Shown: positions 1-7,864, counted from the first letter of the stretch. The stretch is 11,688 nt of DNA from CAYNLG01 sp964397995 (GCA_964397995.1 CAYNLG010000099.1:1-11688); one strand, 5' to 3'. Made by a program: numbers and translations. The notes: generated by a model not told the origin, from the letters alone.

Positions 1-1080
1 GGGCATGGCGATGATGGGCTTGCCGCCTCGGCTCCGGGCACACCCCCGGATGAAGTCAACCTGGCCGCCGATGCCCGAGTAGATCTGGTACCCGAGGGAG
101 TCGGCGCACACCTGGCCGGTGAGGTCGATTTCGAGGCCGACGTTGATGCCGACCATCTTGTCGTGCTGCGCGATGATGGTGGGGTCGTTGACGTACTCGG
201 TGGGGTGGAACTCGAAGAAGGGGTTGTTGTCGACGGTCTCGTAGAGCTTCTCGGAGCCCATGCAGAAGCTGGCGACGATCTTGTTGCGGTTAATGGACTT
301 CTTGGCGCAGGTGATGGCGCCGCATTCGATAAGTTCGAGGATCCAGTCGGAAAACATCTCGGTGTGGACACCGAGGTCTTTCTTGTCTCGAAGGAACTCG
401 GCCAGAGCCTGCGGAATCTGCCCGATGCCGCACTCGATCGTCGACCCGTCCTCCACGAGCCGCGCGATGTTCTGGCCGATGCGCCGGAGCGTTTCGTCGG
501 GCTCCGGCACGGGCACGGTGATGATGGGCTCGTCGTGCGGCACGAGGACATCGATGCCATTGACGTGAATAAAGGCATCCCCGAGGGTGCGGGACATGTG
601 GGCGTTGACCTGGGCGATGACGTAGCGGGCGTTGTTGGCGGCGGACTTGACGATGTCGACCGAGACACCCAGGCTGCACAGGCCCGAGGCGTCCGGCGGC
701 GTCACGCTGATCAGGGCCACGTCGACGGGGATGCGGCCGGATTCGAACTCATCGGGGATCTCCGACAGGAAGATCGGCGTATACTCCCCGATGCCGCGCG
801 CCAGCGCGTCCCGCACGTTGTCCGCGACGAACAGGCTGTTCATCTTGAACCGGTCGCGGAACTTCTCGTGGGCGTACGGGGCGGCGCCCATCGTCAGCAG
901 GTGCACGATATGAGCGTCGTGGATGTGGCTGGAGTGCTCGACCAGCGCGTGGACGAGGTGCTGCGGCTGGGCGCACCCGGTCCCGATGAAAACGCGGTTG
1001 CCGGAGGTCACGTACTTCATGGCCTTCGGCGCGGTGGCGATCTTGTCCTGGTACTTCGCCTTCCAATCGAAGTCCGGCAT
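1..1080 (-). CDS. Acetyl-CoA hydrolase / 4-hydroxybutyrate CoA-transferase family protein (3' end outside window)
   Basis: The first 360 residues are visible; the C-terminal part lies beyond position 1. The family moves CoA between acyl-CoA and a carboxylate such as acetate, or hydrolyses acyl-CoA, through a glutamyl-CoA thioester. Seen: the family-typical N-terminal half (TGCAQPQHLV around residue 34), the segment HTEMFSD with E241 as the likely catalytic glutamate, GIGQIPQAL around 218, and the strongly conserved late block GLEIDLTGQVCADSLG followed by YSGIGGQVDFIRG and GGKPIIAMP at the window edge. The ATG at 1080 is preceded by AGGAG. It starts 17 nt after the stop of the ADP-forming ligase, so the two are probably co-transcribed. 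Substrate cannot be decided from the sequence: acetate, butyrate, 4-hydroxybutyrate and plain hydrolase members share these motifs. Family assignment is secure; the exact activity is not. Confidence 0.88.
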   Translation of the reverse strand, partial: MPDFDWKAKYQDKIATAPKAMKYVTSGNRVFIGTGCAQPQHLVHALVEHSSHIHDAHIVHLLTMGAAPYAHEKFRDRFKMNSLFVADNVRDALARGIGEYTPIFLSEIPDEFESGRIPVDVALISVTPPDASGLCSLGVSVDIVKSAANNARYVIAQVNAHMSRTLGDAFIHVNGIDVLVPHDEPIITVPVPEPDETLRRIGQNIARLVEDGSTIECGIGQIPQALAEFLRDKKDLGVHTEMFSDWILELIECGAITCAKKSINRNKIVASFCMGSEKLYETVDNNPFFEFHPTEYVNDPTIIAQHDKMVGINVGLEIDLTGQVCADSLGYQIYSGIGGQVDFIRGCARSRGGKPIIAMP

Positions 1081-1097
1081 GGCGGGGCATCTCCTGG

Positions 1098-3203
1098 CTA
1101 CGACACGGCTTCCACACTGAGGCGGGCGTCGACGGCGATGGGCGTCTGGCCCTCGCGGCCGACGACGTACGGGTTGATGTCCATTTCCTGGATTTGCGGG
1201 AACTCGGTCACGAGTTGGCTCAGGCGCTGGAGGCCCTCGGCGATGACGTCGATGTCCACCCCCTCCTGGCCGCGCGCCCCTTTCAGCATCTGGTACGTCC
1301 GCGTGTCCTCCAGCATCTGGCGGGCCTCGGAGGCCGTCAACGGCGCCAGGTAGAACGATACGTCCTTGAGGACCTCGACCATGATGCCGCCCATCCCGAA
1401 CATCATCAGCGGGCCGAACTGCGGGTCGCGGTTCATGCCCAGGATGACCTCCTGCTCGCCGCGGCACATCTCCTGGACCAAGACGCCGAGGATGTCGGCC
1501 TCCGGCATCTTCTTCGGGATGCGGTACATCATGAGGTCGAAGGCGTCCATAACCTCGCGGCGGCTCTCCAGGCCCACCTTCACGCCGCCCACGTCCGACT
1601 TGTGCAGGATGTCCGGCGACCAGATCTTCAGCACCACCGGGAAACCGATCTGGTCGGCGATATTGGCGGCCTGCTCGGCGTTGGTCGCGATGGAACCCTT
1701 GGGCGTGGCGAAGCCGTAGGCCTCGATGATTTCCTTGGCCTCGGTCTCGCCGATTTCGCGGGCGCCCTGGCGGAGGTGCCGCTCGATGATCGCCTCGACC
1801 TTCCGCCGGTTGACGGGGAAGAGCTTGACGACGCGTTTCGGGCGGTTCTTCCAGCGGACGTACTCGGCCATCGCCTTGAGGGTGCGGACGGCGGCCTCGG
1901 GGCTCATGTAGACAGGGATGTCGCTCGAGCGGAGGAGGCGGACACCCTCGGCCACCTTCTCGGCCCCCATGAAGCACGCCAGGATCGGCTTCTCCTTCTT
2001 TCGCTGCGCGATGCGCACGAGCGCCTCGGCCGTCGGACCGGCCTCGGTCATGGCCTGAGGCGTCAGGATCACCAGGCACGCCTGGACGTTGGGGTCGTCG
2101 AGGACGACGTCGACGGCGAACTCGTACCGGTCGGCCAGCGCGTCGCCGAGGACATCGAAGGGGTTGGCGAAGCTGGCCGCCGTCGGCAACTTCTCCTTCA
2201 GCCGCGCCACCGTGTCGTCGGTCGGGCGGGCGAAGTCGAGCTCCTCGCGTTCGATGGCGTCGGCGGCCATGATGCCGGCGCCGCCGGCGTTGGTGACGAC
2301 GGCGACCGCCTTGCCCTTCGGCAGGGGCTGGTAGGCGAAGGCGGCGGCGTAGTCGAACTGTTCTTCGATGGAGTGGCAGCGGACGACGCCGGCCCGCGCG
2401 AACATGGCCTCGTAGGCCCGTTCGGAACCGGCCAGGCTGCCGGTGTGGCTGGAGGCGGCCTGGGCACCGGCCTCTGTGCCGCCAGACTTCATCAGGAGGA
2501 TGGGCTTGTCTTGGCTGATGCGCTCGGCCTCGCGGACGAACGCGTTGCCGTCGGTGATGGACTCGAGGTACCCGGCGATGACACGGGTCTCGGCATCGTC
2601 GCCGAGGGCCTTGACGACGTCGAGTTCGTCGACGTCGGCCTTGTTGCCGATGGAAACGAGCTTGGAGAAGCCGATGCCGGCGGCGTTGGCCATGTCCAGG
2701 ATAGCCGAGAGGAGCGCCCCGGACTGGCTGACGTAGGCGATGTCGCCGGAGGCGGGCATGTCGCCGCCAAATGAGGCGTTCAGTTTCGAGCCGGTGCTGA
2801 TGACGCCGAGGCAATTCGGGCCGATGACGCGGATACCGGCCCGGTTGGCGATGCGGAGGACGTCGCGCTCCAGTTCGCGGCCCTTCTCGCCGGTCTCCTT
2901 GAAGCCGGCGGTAATAATAATGACACTGCGGGCACCGACCTTGGCGCACTGCTCCATGATGTCCGGGACGACCTTGGCCGGGACGATGACGATGACCAGG
3001 TCGGGCACCTCGCCGATGGAGGGGATGTCCGGGTAGGCCTTGAGGCCCTGGACCTCGTCTTCCTTGTGGTTGACGGGCCAGACGGTGCCTTCGTAGCCAC
3101 CGTCGCGGAGGCTGCGGAGGATCTCGTAGCCGACTTTGCCCTCGGTGTTGGAGGCGCCGACGACGGCGACGGACTCCGGGGTGAAGAAGCCTTCAAGGCT
3201 CAT
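1098..3203 (-). CDS. Acetate-CoA ligase (ADP-forming), fused alpha-beta acyl-CoA synthetase
   Basis: A 701-residue cytoplasmic enzyme of the NDP-forming acyl-CoA synthetase superfamily: acyl-CoA + ADP + Pi gives acid + CoA + ATP, i.e. substrate-level phosphorylation. Domains in order: CoA-binding Rossmann domain (about 5-135, VAVVGAS near 12), succinyl-CoA-ligase-like domains (about 150-460, SQSGALLSAI near 159), and an ATP-grasp domain (about 475-700). Both phospho-relay histidines of the family appear present: H253 in SSHTGSLAG (alpha part) and H534 in ILHKSDVGGV (beta part). MFGMGGIMVEV (601-611) is the usual ATP-grasp block. Alpha and beta parts are fused in one chain, as in many bacterial forms. 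The start at 3203 follows AAAGGA. It lies 195 nt after rex and 17 nt before the CoA-transferase gene. Substrate could be acetate, propionate or another short or branched acid; a protein-acetyltransferase fusion is excluded because there is no GNAT domain. Confidence 0.92.
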   Translation of the reverse strand: MSLEGFFTPESVAVVGASNTEGKVGYEILRSLRDGGYEGTVWPVNHKEDEVQGLKAYPDIPSIGEVPDLVIVIVPAKVVPDIMEQCAKVGARSVIIITAGFKETGEKGRELERDVLRIANRAGIRVIGPNCLGVISTGSKLNASFGGDMPASGDIAYVSQSGALLSAILDMANAAGIGFSKLVSIGNKADVDELDVVKALGDDAETRVIAGYLESITDGNAFVREAERISQDKPILLMKSGGTEAGAQAASSHTGSLAGSERAYEAMFARAGVVRCHSIEEQFDYAAAFAYQPLPKGKAVAVVTNAGGAGIMAADAIEREELDFARPTDDTVARLKEKLPTAASFANPFDVLGDALADRYEFAVDVVLDDPNVQACLVILTPQAMTEAGPTAEALVRIAQRKKEKPILACFMGAEKVAEGVRLLRSSDIPVYMSPEAAVRTLKAMAEYVRWKNRPKRVVKLFPVNRRKVEAIIERHLRQGAREIGETEAKEIIEAYGFATPKGSIATNAEQAANIADQIGFPVVLKIWSPDILHKSDVGGVKVGLESRREVMDAFDLMMYRIPKKMPEADILGVLVQEMCRGEQEVILGMNRDPQFGPLMMFGMGGIMVEVLKDVSFYLAPLTASEARQMLEDTRTYQMLKGARGQEGVDIDVIAEGLQRLSQLVTEFPQIQEMDINPYVVGREGQTPIAVDARLSVEAVS

Positions 3204-3248
3204 AGCAGCGTGCGTCCTTTCCGCATCCGCCCCAAAAGGAAACGGAAC

Positions 3249-3277
3249 ATCTTAGGCCGCGCGGGAGGCGAATGCAA
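3249..3277 (-). promoter_or_regulatory. Candidate sigma-70-like promoter for the ADP-forming ligase
   Basis: On the minus strand TTGCAT (3272-3277) and TAAGAT (3249-3254) are separated by 17 nt, in the gap upstream of the ligase gene. The -35 match is weak (3/6) and the -10 match moderate (4/6). It would give a leader of roughly 40 nt. It suggests the ligase/CoA-transferase pair can be expressed independently of the hydrogenase operon. Confidence 0.3.
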
Positions 3278-3349
3278 CGCCTTTCCCCGGCGACCCCGGC
3301 CCGCAGTGCCTTCCACGGGGGCTCCCAACGCGGGACTCATCGTACCGCG

Positions 3350-3373
3350 ACGCTCGGGCGGCCGCCAGAGCGT
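3350..3373 (-). terminator. GC hairpin downstream of rex (possible terminator, no U-tract)
   Basis: ACGCTC (3350-3355) pairs with GAGCGT (3368-3373) around a G/A mismatch and the self-complementary core GGCGGCCGCC (3357-3366). It begins about 26 nt after the rex stop. No run of T follows on the minus strand, so classic intrinsic termination is doubtful; it may be a weak terminator, an RNA 3'-end stabiliser, or chance in GC-rich DNA. Confidence 0.28.
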
Positions 3374-3398
3374 AGGGGGTTCGGACGAAGCCGGGGCG

Positions 3399-4070
3399 TC
3401 AGGGGGTCGTACGGAAGGCCAGGTACTCCAAGCATCCGCTGATGTCGACGTGCGTTACGGTAATGCCGTCGATCGGAACCATGCCGAGGGAGGCGAAGTT
3501 CAGGATACCGGAGATGCCCGCTTGGTGCAGCCGCGATGCCACGGCCTCGGCGGCGCCCGGTGGGACCGTGAGCACCGCCAGGGAGATGCCGTGGTGCTGG
3601 ACCACCTCCTCGAGCCGGTCCATCCCCAGCACCGGCACGCCGCGCACTCGCCGTCCGACCTTCTCCGGGTCGCTGTCGAACCCCGCGACGAACTCGAAGC
3701 CGCGCGGCGCGAACTCGGGGTACCGAAGAAGAGCGCGGCCGAGGTCGCCGACGCCGACAATGATGACCTTGCGGGTGACGTCCGTGCCGAGGATGCGGCG
3801 AAGGGCGCCCATGAGTTGGCGCACGTCGTAGCCGCGCCCCGGGCGGCCGAACTGGCCAAACATGGAGAGGTCGCGGCGGACCATGTCGGGGCCGGCCTTG
3901 ACGAACTCGGCCAACTCGCGACTGGAGACGCGGTCGATGCCCCGGGCAGCCAGGTCCTCCAGCTTACGCATATACGCGCTCAGCCGATGGACGGTGGGGT
4001 CGGGCACGTCGCGCGCGGACGGGGCCGCGGGACGCTCCGCGCTGCCGGGTTGCCGCAAGGTTCGGTCCAT
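3399..4070 (-). CDS. rex: Redox-sensing transcriptional repressor Rex
   Basis: A 223-residue Rex family protein, slightly longer than the usual ~210 because of an N-terminal extension of about 20-25 residues. Rex binds operators of the TTGTGAA-N4-TTCACAA type when NAD+ dominates and releases DNA when NADH rises. Seen: winged-helix DNA-binding domain (about 27-95, VSSRELAEF near 48, VRRDLSMFGQFGRPGRGY at 64-81), Rossmann NAD(H)-binding domain starting KVIIVGVGDLG (G106, G108, G111) with the acidic end of strand two at FDSD (121-124), and the C-terminal NFASLG...VDISGCLEYLAF region of the domain-swapped dimer. The ATG at 4070 has GAGG a few bases upstream. It follows hydA by 112 nt on the same strand, and a matching operator lies upstream of the hydrogenase operon, so it probably represses that operon and perhaps itself. 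Confidence 0.95.
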   Translation of the reverse strand: MDRTLRQPGSAERPAAPSARDVPDPTVHRLSAYMRKLEDLAARGIDRVSSRELAEFVKAGPDMVRRDLSMFGQFGRPGRGYDVRQLMGALRRILGTDVTRKVIIVGVGDLGRALLRYPEFAPRGFEFVAGFDSDPEKVGRRVRGVPVLGMDRLEEVVQHHGISLAVLTVPPGAAEAVASRLHQAGISGILNFASLGMVPIDGITVTHVDISGCLEYLAFRTTP

Positions 4071-4124
4071 GCGCCCTCGGTCGGCCGCGCGCTGCACGGG
4101 CCGCGGCGCCGGCCGGTTCGCCGA

Positions 4125-4149
4125 CCCGGGCGGGGTGAAACCGCCCGGG
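4125..4149. repeat. Perfect 9-bp inverted repeat (hairpin) between hydA and rex
   Basis: CCCGGGCGG (4125-4133) and CCGCCCGGG (4141-4149) are exact reverse complements around a 7-nt loop. Every stem base is G or C, so the RNA hairpin would be very stable. It sits 33 nt after the hydA stop and 54 nt before the rex start. No T-run follows, so it is unlikely to be a full intrinsic terminator; partial termination or 3'-end protection of the hydrogenase mRNA is possible. Confidence 0.5.
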
Positions 4150-4182
4150 CAGGCGTCATGCGTGGCTTGTGGGGAACCGCCG

Positions 4183-6129
4183 TCAGCCGATGTACTTGCC
4201 GCGCGCCGTGTAGCCGGTGTGCAGCAGCTTGTGGCTCTTGTGGCCGCACGGGCCTTCGGTGAGGAAGCGCTCGTAGACGCCGACGACGGCGGGGTTCTCG
4301 TGCGACTTGCGGGCGAGGCCCTTCTCGCCGTAGGCCTCGTCCTCGGCATAGATGGCCTTGGCGCGGGCGGCGCGGATTTCGGGCGTGGTCGGGATCGGCT
4401 GCCCGCCGCCGCCCAGGCACCCGCCCGGACAGGCCATGAACTCGATGAAGTGGCACTCGCTGAACTTGCCGCCCGCCCGGATGTCTTCCATGACCTTCTT
4501 GGCGTTGGCGGTGCCGTGGGCGACGCCGACCTTGAGCGTGGCGCCCTTGATCCAGTCCCAGTTCGGGACGAGGTGCGCGATGAGGTCCGGCACGGGGCCG
4601 ACCTCCTCGGGAATGGTGATCTCGGCATACCGGACGCCCTCGAAGCCGCGCACCGGCACGATGTTGGCGTGATCGAAGAAGTCCTCGACCTTCTTGCCGG
4701 TGACGAGCTCGATGACGGTCCGCAGGGCGGCCTCCATGACGCCGCCCGTCGCCCCGAAGATGACGCCGGACCCGGAGGCGGTGCCGAAGGGGTCGTCGAA
4801 GTCGCTCTCGGGCAGGTCGGGCAGGTGGATACCGGCCTCGCGGATCATCTGGGCCATCTCGCGGGTCGTCAGGCCGAAGTCGACGTCCTTGTGGCCGGAG
4901 TCGGCCATCTCGGGCCGATTGCACTCGAACTTCTTCGCCGAGCACGGCATCAGGGCGACCGAGACGATGTCGGCCGGGTCGAGGTCGTTGATCTCGGCGT
5001 ACCACGTCTTGATGAGGGCCCCGAACATCTGCTGCGGGCTCTTGGCGGTCGAGACGTGGGGCAGGTACTCGGGGTAGAAGTGCTCGATGTACTTGACCCA
5101 CCCGGGCGAGCAGCTGGTGAACTGGGGCACGGGCTGGGAGTCGTCGCCCTCGACCAAGTTCTTGTAGAGCCGGAGAATCAGCTCGGTGCCTTCCTCAATG
5201 ATGGTGAGGTCGGCGGTGAAGTTGGTGTCGAAGACCTTGTCGAAGCCGCAACGGCGGAGGGCCGTGTTGAGCTTCCACGTCATCGGGACGCCGGGCTCCA
5301 AGCCGAACTCCTCGCCGATGCCGGCGCGGGGGCTCGGGGCGGTCTGGATGACCACGTGCTTGGTGGGATCGTCGATGGCCTCCCAGACGGCGTCGGTCGG
5401 GTCGTTGGCCCGCAGCGCGCCGGTCGGGCAGCGGTTGATGCACTGGCCGCAGTTGATGCAGACGACGTCGCCGAGGGGCTTGTCAAGGTAAGTGGCAATC
5501 TTGGTCTCGGCGCCGCGGCCGACGGCCTCCAGCACGCCGACTTCCTGGAGGTCGATGCAGGTGCGGACGCACCGGCGGCAGAGGACGCACTTGTTCATGT
5601 CGCGGACGACGGAGTAGCTGGACCGGTCGATCTCGTGCTTCGGCTTGTCAGGATGGCCGAAGCGGAAGAAATCGACGCCGTACTCCTTCGCCAAATCCTG
5701 CAGCTCGCAGTTGTTGTTGCGGAAGCAGGCATAGCACTCGCCGTAGTGCTCCGACAGGAGCAGGTCGACGATGTGCCGCCGCGCCTGCCGCACTTTCGTC
5801 GAATGCGTCTTGACGGTGATGGGCTGGGTAATCGGGAAGGCGCAGGACGCCTGGAGTTGGCGCATCCCCTCGACCTCGACGACGCAGATGCGGCAGACGC
5901 CGGCGATGCAGAGATCCTCGTGATAGCAGAGGGTCGGGATGTGGATGCCGAGCTGGCGGGCGGCCTGGAGGATCGTGGTGCCCAAGGGCACCTTGATCGT
6001 CTCGCCATCTATGGTGACGCTGACCTGGGCGCCGATGGCGCCCGGGGACGCGTCGTTCTCGATGACTTGGGCCCGCTGGCTCGTGGGGCTCCGGCTGGTG
6101 CCGTTTCCGACGGGACTGTGCTCCGCCAT
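4183..6129 (-). CDS. hydA: [FeFe]-hydrogenase catalytic subunit HydA (NADH-linked, multimeric type)
   Basis: A 648-residue cytoplasmic hydrogenase reducing protons to H2 with electrons from NADH through HydC/HydB. Domains: a ~35-residue polar extension; N-terminal 2Fe-2S domain (36-110; C68, C79, C82, C96); His-Cys3 4Fe-4S site (H128, C132, C135, C141); a two-4Fe-4S ferredoxin domain (C181, C184, C187, C191 and C224, C227, C230, C234); H-cluster domain with L1 TSCSPGW (338-344), L2 MPCSAKKFE (394-402) and L3 EFMACPGGCLGGG (563-575; C567, C571); then the small-subunit-like tail ending SHKLLHTGYTARGKYIG. It ends there, without the extra C-terminal 2Fe-2S domain of some bifurcating HydA. In L1 a serine replaces the second cysteine of TSCCPxW. 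The start at 6129 has AAGGAGG five bases upstream, 15 nt after the hydB stop. HydEFG maturases are not in the window. Confidence 0.96.
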   Translation of the reverse strand: MAEHSPVGNGTSRSPTSQRAQVIENDASPGAIGAQVSVTIDGETIKVPLGTTILQAARQLGIHIPTLCYHEDLCIAGVCRICVVEVEGMRQLQASCAFPITQPITVKTHSTKVRQARRHIVDLLLSEHYGECYACFRNNNCELQDLAKEYGVDFFRFGHPDKPKHEIDRSSYSVVRDMNKCVLCRRCVRTCIDLQEVGVLEAVGRGAETKIATYLDKPLGDVVCINCGQCINRCPTGALRANDPTDAVWEAIDDPTKHVVIQTAPSPRAGIGEEFGLEPGVPMTWKLNTALRRCGFDKVFDTNFTADLTIIEEGTELILRLYKNLVEGDDSQPVPQFTSCSPGWVKYIEHFYPEYLPHVSTAKSPQQMFGALIKTWYAEINDLDPADIVSVALMPCSAKKFECNRPEMADSGHKDVDFGLTTREMAQMIREAGIHLPDLPESDFDDPFGTASGSGVIFGATGGVMEAALRTVIELVTGKKVEDFFDHANIVPVRGFEGVRYAEITIPEEVGPVPDLIAHLVPNWDWIKGATLKVGVAHGTANAKKVMEDIRAGGKFSECHFIEFMACPGGCLGGGGQPIPTTPEIRAARAKAIYAEDEAYGEKGLARKSHENPAVVGVYERFLTEGPCGHKSHKLLHTGYTARGKYIG

Positions 6130-6144
6130 GAAAGCCTCCTTCGG

Positions 6145-7335
6145 TTAACTGGCAGGGACGGCCTCGCGGGCGCGTCCCATGATTTCGCTCTTGAAGTGCT
6201 CGACGATCGACAGAAACGCGTTCGGGCTCGACTGGCCCAAGCCGCACTTCGACGCGACCTGCATCGACTGGCCGAGCTTGACCAGCTCGTTCAGGTACCG
6301 CATCGAGCACGCCCCGGTCTTGAGCATCCGAACGCCCTCGAGGAGCTTGACGTTGCCGACGCGGCACGGGGTGCATTGGCCGCACGACTCGTCCACGAAG
6401 AACTCGAGGAAGTTCTCGGCCACGTCGAGCATGTCGCGGGCCGGGCCGAAGACGATGACGGACCCGCCGGTGGGGACGTCCTCGTAGGCGATGGTCCGGG
6501 AGAACTCGCTCGCCGGAACGCAGTGGCCGCTGGCGCCGCCGATCTGGGCGGCCTTGGCCCCCTCGCCGCCAACGTCCTTCAGAAGGTCCGCGACGGTGAT
6601 GCCGAGGGGGAACTCGTAGACGCCCGGCCGCTCGACGTCGCCGGAGACGCTGAAGAGCTTCAGCCCGGTCGACTTCTCGGTGCCGATGGCCTTGAACCAG
6701 TCGGCGCCCTTGCCGAGGATGGCCGCCGCCCACGCGAACGTCTCGACGTTGTTCACGGTGGTGGGGCAGCCCAGGAGGCCGGTGTTGACGGGGTACGGGG
6801 GCCGGTTGCGCGGCTCGCCGCGCTGGCCCTCCAGAGATTCGATCAGGGCGGTCTCCTCGCCGCAGATGTAGGCCCCGGAGCCCATGTGGATGTGGATGTC
6901 GAAGGTGAAGCCGTCCTTGCCGCCGGCGTTCTCGCCGAGCAGGCCTTCGCTGCGGCGACGCTCCAGGACCTCTTCGAGGCCCTTGCGGAGGTAGCTGTAT
7001 TCGCCGCGCAGGTACACCGTGCCCTCGTGGGCGCCGAGGGCGTAACCGGCAATGGTCATGCCATCGAAGACGAGGTCGGGCCAGCGGGTGAGTATGACGC
7101 GGTCCTTGAAGGTGCCGGGCTCGCCCTCGTCGGCGTTGCAGATGACGTACTTGCAGTCGCCCTTGGCGCTGGCGGCCAAGTTCCACTTGACGCCGGTCGG
7201 GAACCCCGCCCCGCCGCGCCCCTTCATGCCGGAGTCGCTGACGGTGGCGATGACGTCGGCGCGGCCCATGCCGAGGGCGGCCTGGAGTCCGGCACCGGGG
7301 TCGATGGTATCAAAGGTCAGAGTGCCGGTGGTCAT
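6145..7335 (-). CDS. hydB: NADH-oxidising flavoprotein subunit HydB (NuoF-like)
   Basis: A 396-residue NuoF/HydB-type protein that would bind FMN and NADH and pass electrons to HydA and HydC clusters. Seen: glycine-rich GRGGAGFPTGVKW (39-51) and NADEGEPGTFKDR (67-79), both typical of the FMN/NADH pocket; GAYICGEETALIESLEG (154-170); the SLBB-like part around 225-300; and the C-terminal 4Fe-4S motif SCGQCTPCR with C318, C321, C324 plus C364 in KCGLGQSSPN. The chain is only the NuoF core: neither an N-terminal thioredoxin-like 2Fe-2S domain nor a C-terminal two-4Fe-4S ferredoxin domain is present, unlike the roughly 600-residue HydB of bifurcating enzymes. Its ATG overlaps the hydC stop (ATGA), with GGAGGAGGAG eight bases upstream, implying translational coupling. 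It is 15 nt from hydA. Confidence 0.95.
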   Translation of the reverse strand: MTTGTLTFDTIDPGAGLQAALGMGRADVIATVSDSGMKGRGGAGFPTGVKWNLAASAKGDCKYVICNADEGEPGTFKDRVILTRWPDLVFDGMTIAGYALGAHEGTVYLRGEYSYLRKGLEEVLERRRSEGLLGENAGGKDGFTFDIHIHMGSGAYICGEETALIESLEGQRGEPRNRPPYPVNTGLLGCPTTVNNVETFAWAAAILGKGADWFKAIGTEKSTGLKLFSVSGDVERPGVYEFPLGITVADLLKDVGGEGAKAAQIGGASGHCVPASEFSRTIAYEDVPTGGSVIVFGPARDMLDVAENFLEFFVDESCGQCTPCRVGNVKLLEGVRMLKTGACSMRYLNELVKLGQSMQVASKCGLGQSSPNAFLSIVEHFKSEIMGRAREAVPAS

Positions 7336-7853
7336 AGGATGTGCTCCTCCTCCGTCTGGACGCTCGTCGGGCCGAACGCCCGCTCGCAGGCCGCCAGGAT
7401 GTCCTGCACCTTCTCGGGGGTCACGTGCGTGAAGACTTGGTCATTGACGAGCAAGGCCGGGCCCTGGTCGCACATGCCGATGCAGTTGGCCCATTCGAGA
7501 GTGAAGCGGCCGTCGGGTGTCGACTCGCCGAACGAAACGCCCAAGTCGTTCTCCAACTGCCGCGCCACCGCCTCTTTGCCGGCCATGTCGCAGGAGATGG
7601 TGCGGCAGAGGCGGATGACGAAACGGCCCTGATACTCCGGCTTCAGGAACGCGTAGAAGGTGACCACCGAGTAGACCTCGACGGGATGGATGTCGAGGAG
7701 GTCGGCGACGACCTGCATGGCGAAGTCCGAGACGTGGTGGTACTTGGCCTGGATCTCCTGGAGGATCGGGATCAGCGCCCCGCGGCCGCGCCCGTGCTTC
7801 TCCACGATGGGTTTCAGTTCACCGAACAGCTTGTCGCGGTCGGTCAGTAGCAT
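7332..7853 (-). CDS. hydC: NuoE-like 2Fe-2S hydrogenase subunit HydC
   Basis: A 173-residue thioredoxin-like ferredoxin subunit of the NuoE family, the third subunit of NADH-linked HydABC hydrogenases. Seen: helical N-terminal bundle with GALIPILQEIQAKYHHVS (25-42) and the family block VYSVVTFYAFL (60-70); then a thioredoxin-like 2Fe-2S fold with ligands C83 and C88 (RLCRTISCDM) and C124 and C128 (ANCIGMCDQGP), the usual C-x4-C and C-x3-C pairs. Length is normal. The ATG at 7853 has an excellent AAGGAGGT site; the TAA stop of the upstream receiver gene runs directly into it (TAAGGAGG), leaving 11 nt between stop and start. Its own stop overlaps the hydB start. The close packing supports a stoichiometric HydC-HydB-HydA complex in the cytoplasm. 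Confidence 0.94.
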   Translation of the reverse strand: MLLTDRDKLFGELKPIVEKHGRGRGALIPILQEIQAKYHHVSDFAMQVVADLLDIHPVEVYSVVTFYAFLKPEYQGRFVIRLCRTISCDMAGKEAVARQLENDLGVSFGESTPDGRFTLEWANCIGMCDQGPALLVNDQVFTHVTPEKVQDILAACERAFGPTSVQTEEEHIL

Positions 7854-7864
7854 CGGGGACCTCC

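Noticed and set aside
1194..2774. Plus-strand open frame of about 526 codons opposite the ADP-forming ligase
   Set aside because: Same antisense artefact; composition is dominated by Gly, Leu, Asp, Arg and His without any domain, and the minus-strand ligase is unambiguous.
3862..7632. Very long open frame on the plus strand (about 1256 codons) opposite rex, hydA and hydB
   Set aside because: It is antisense to genes with full catalytic motifs, and its translation is a Gly/Ala/Asp/Arg/Leu-rich low-complexity string. This is the usual by-product of high GC third-position bias on the opposite strand.
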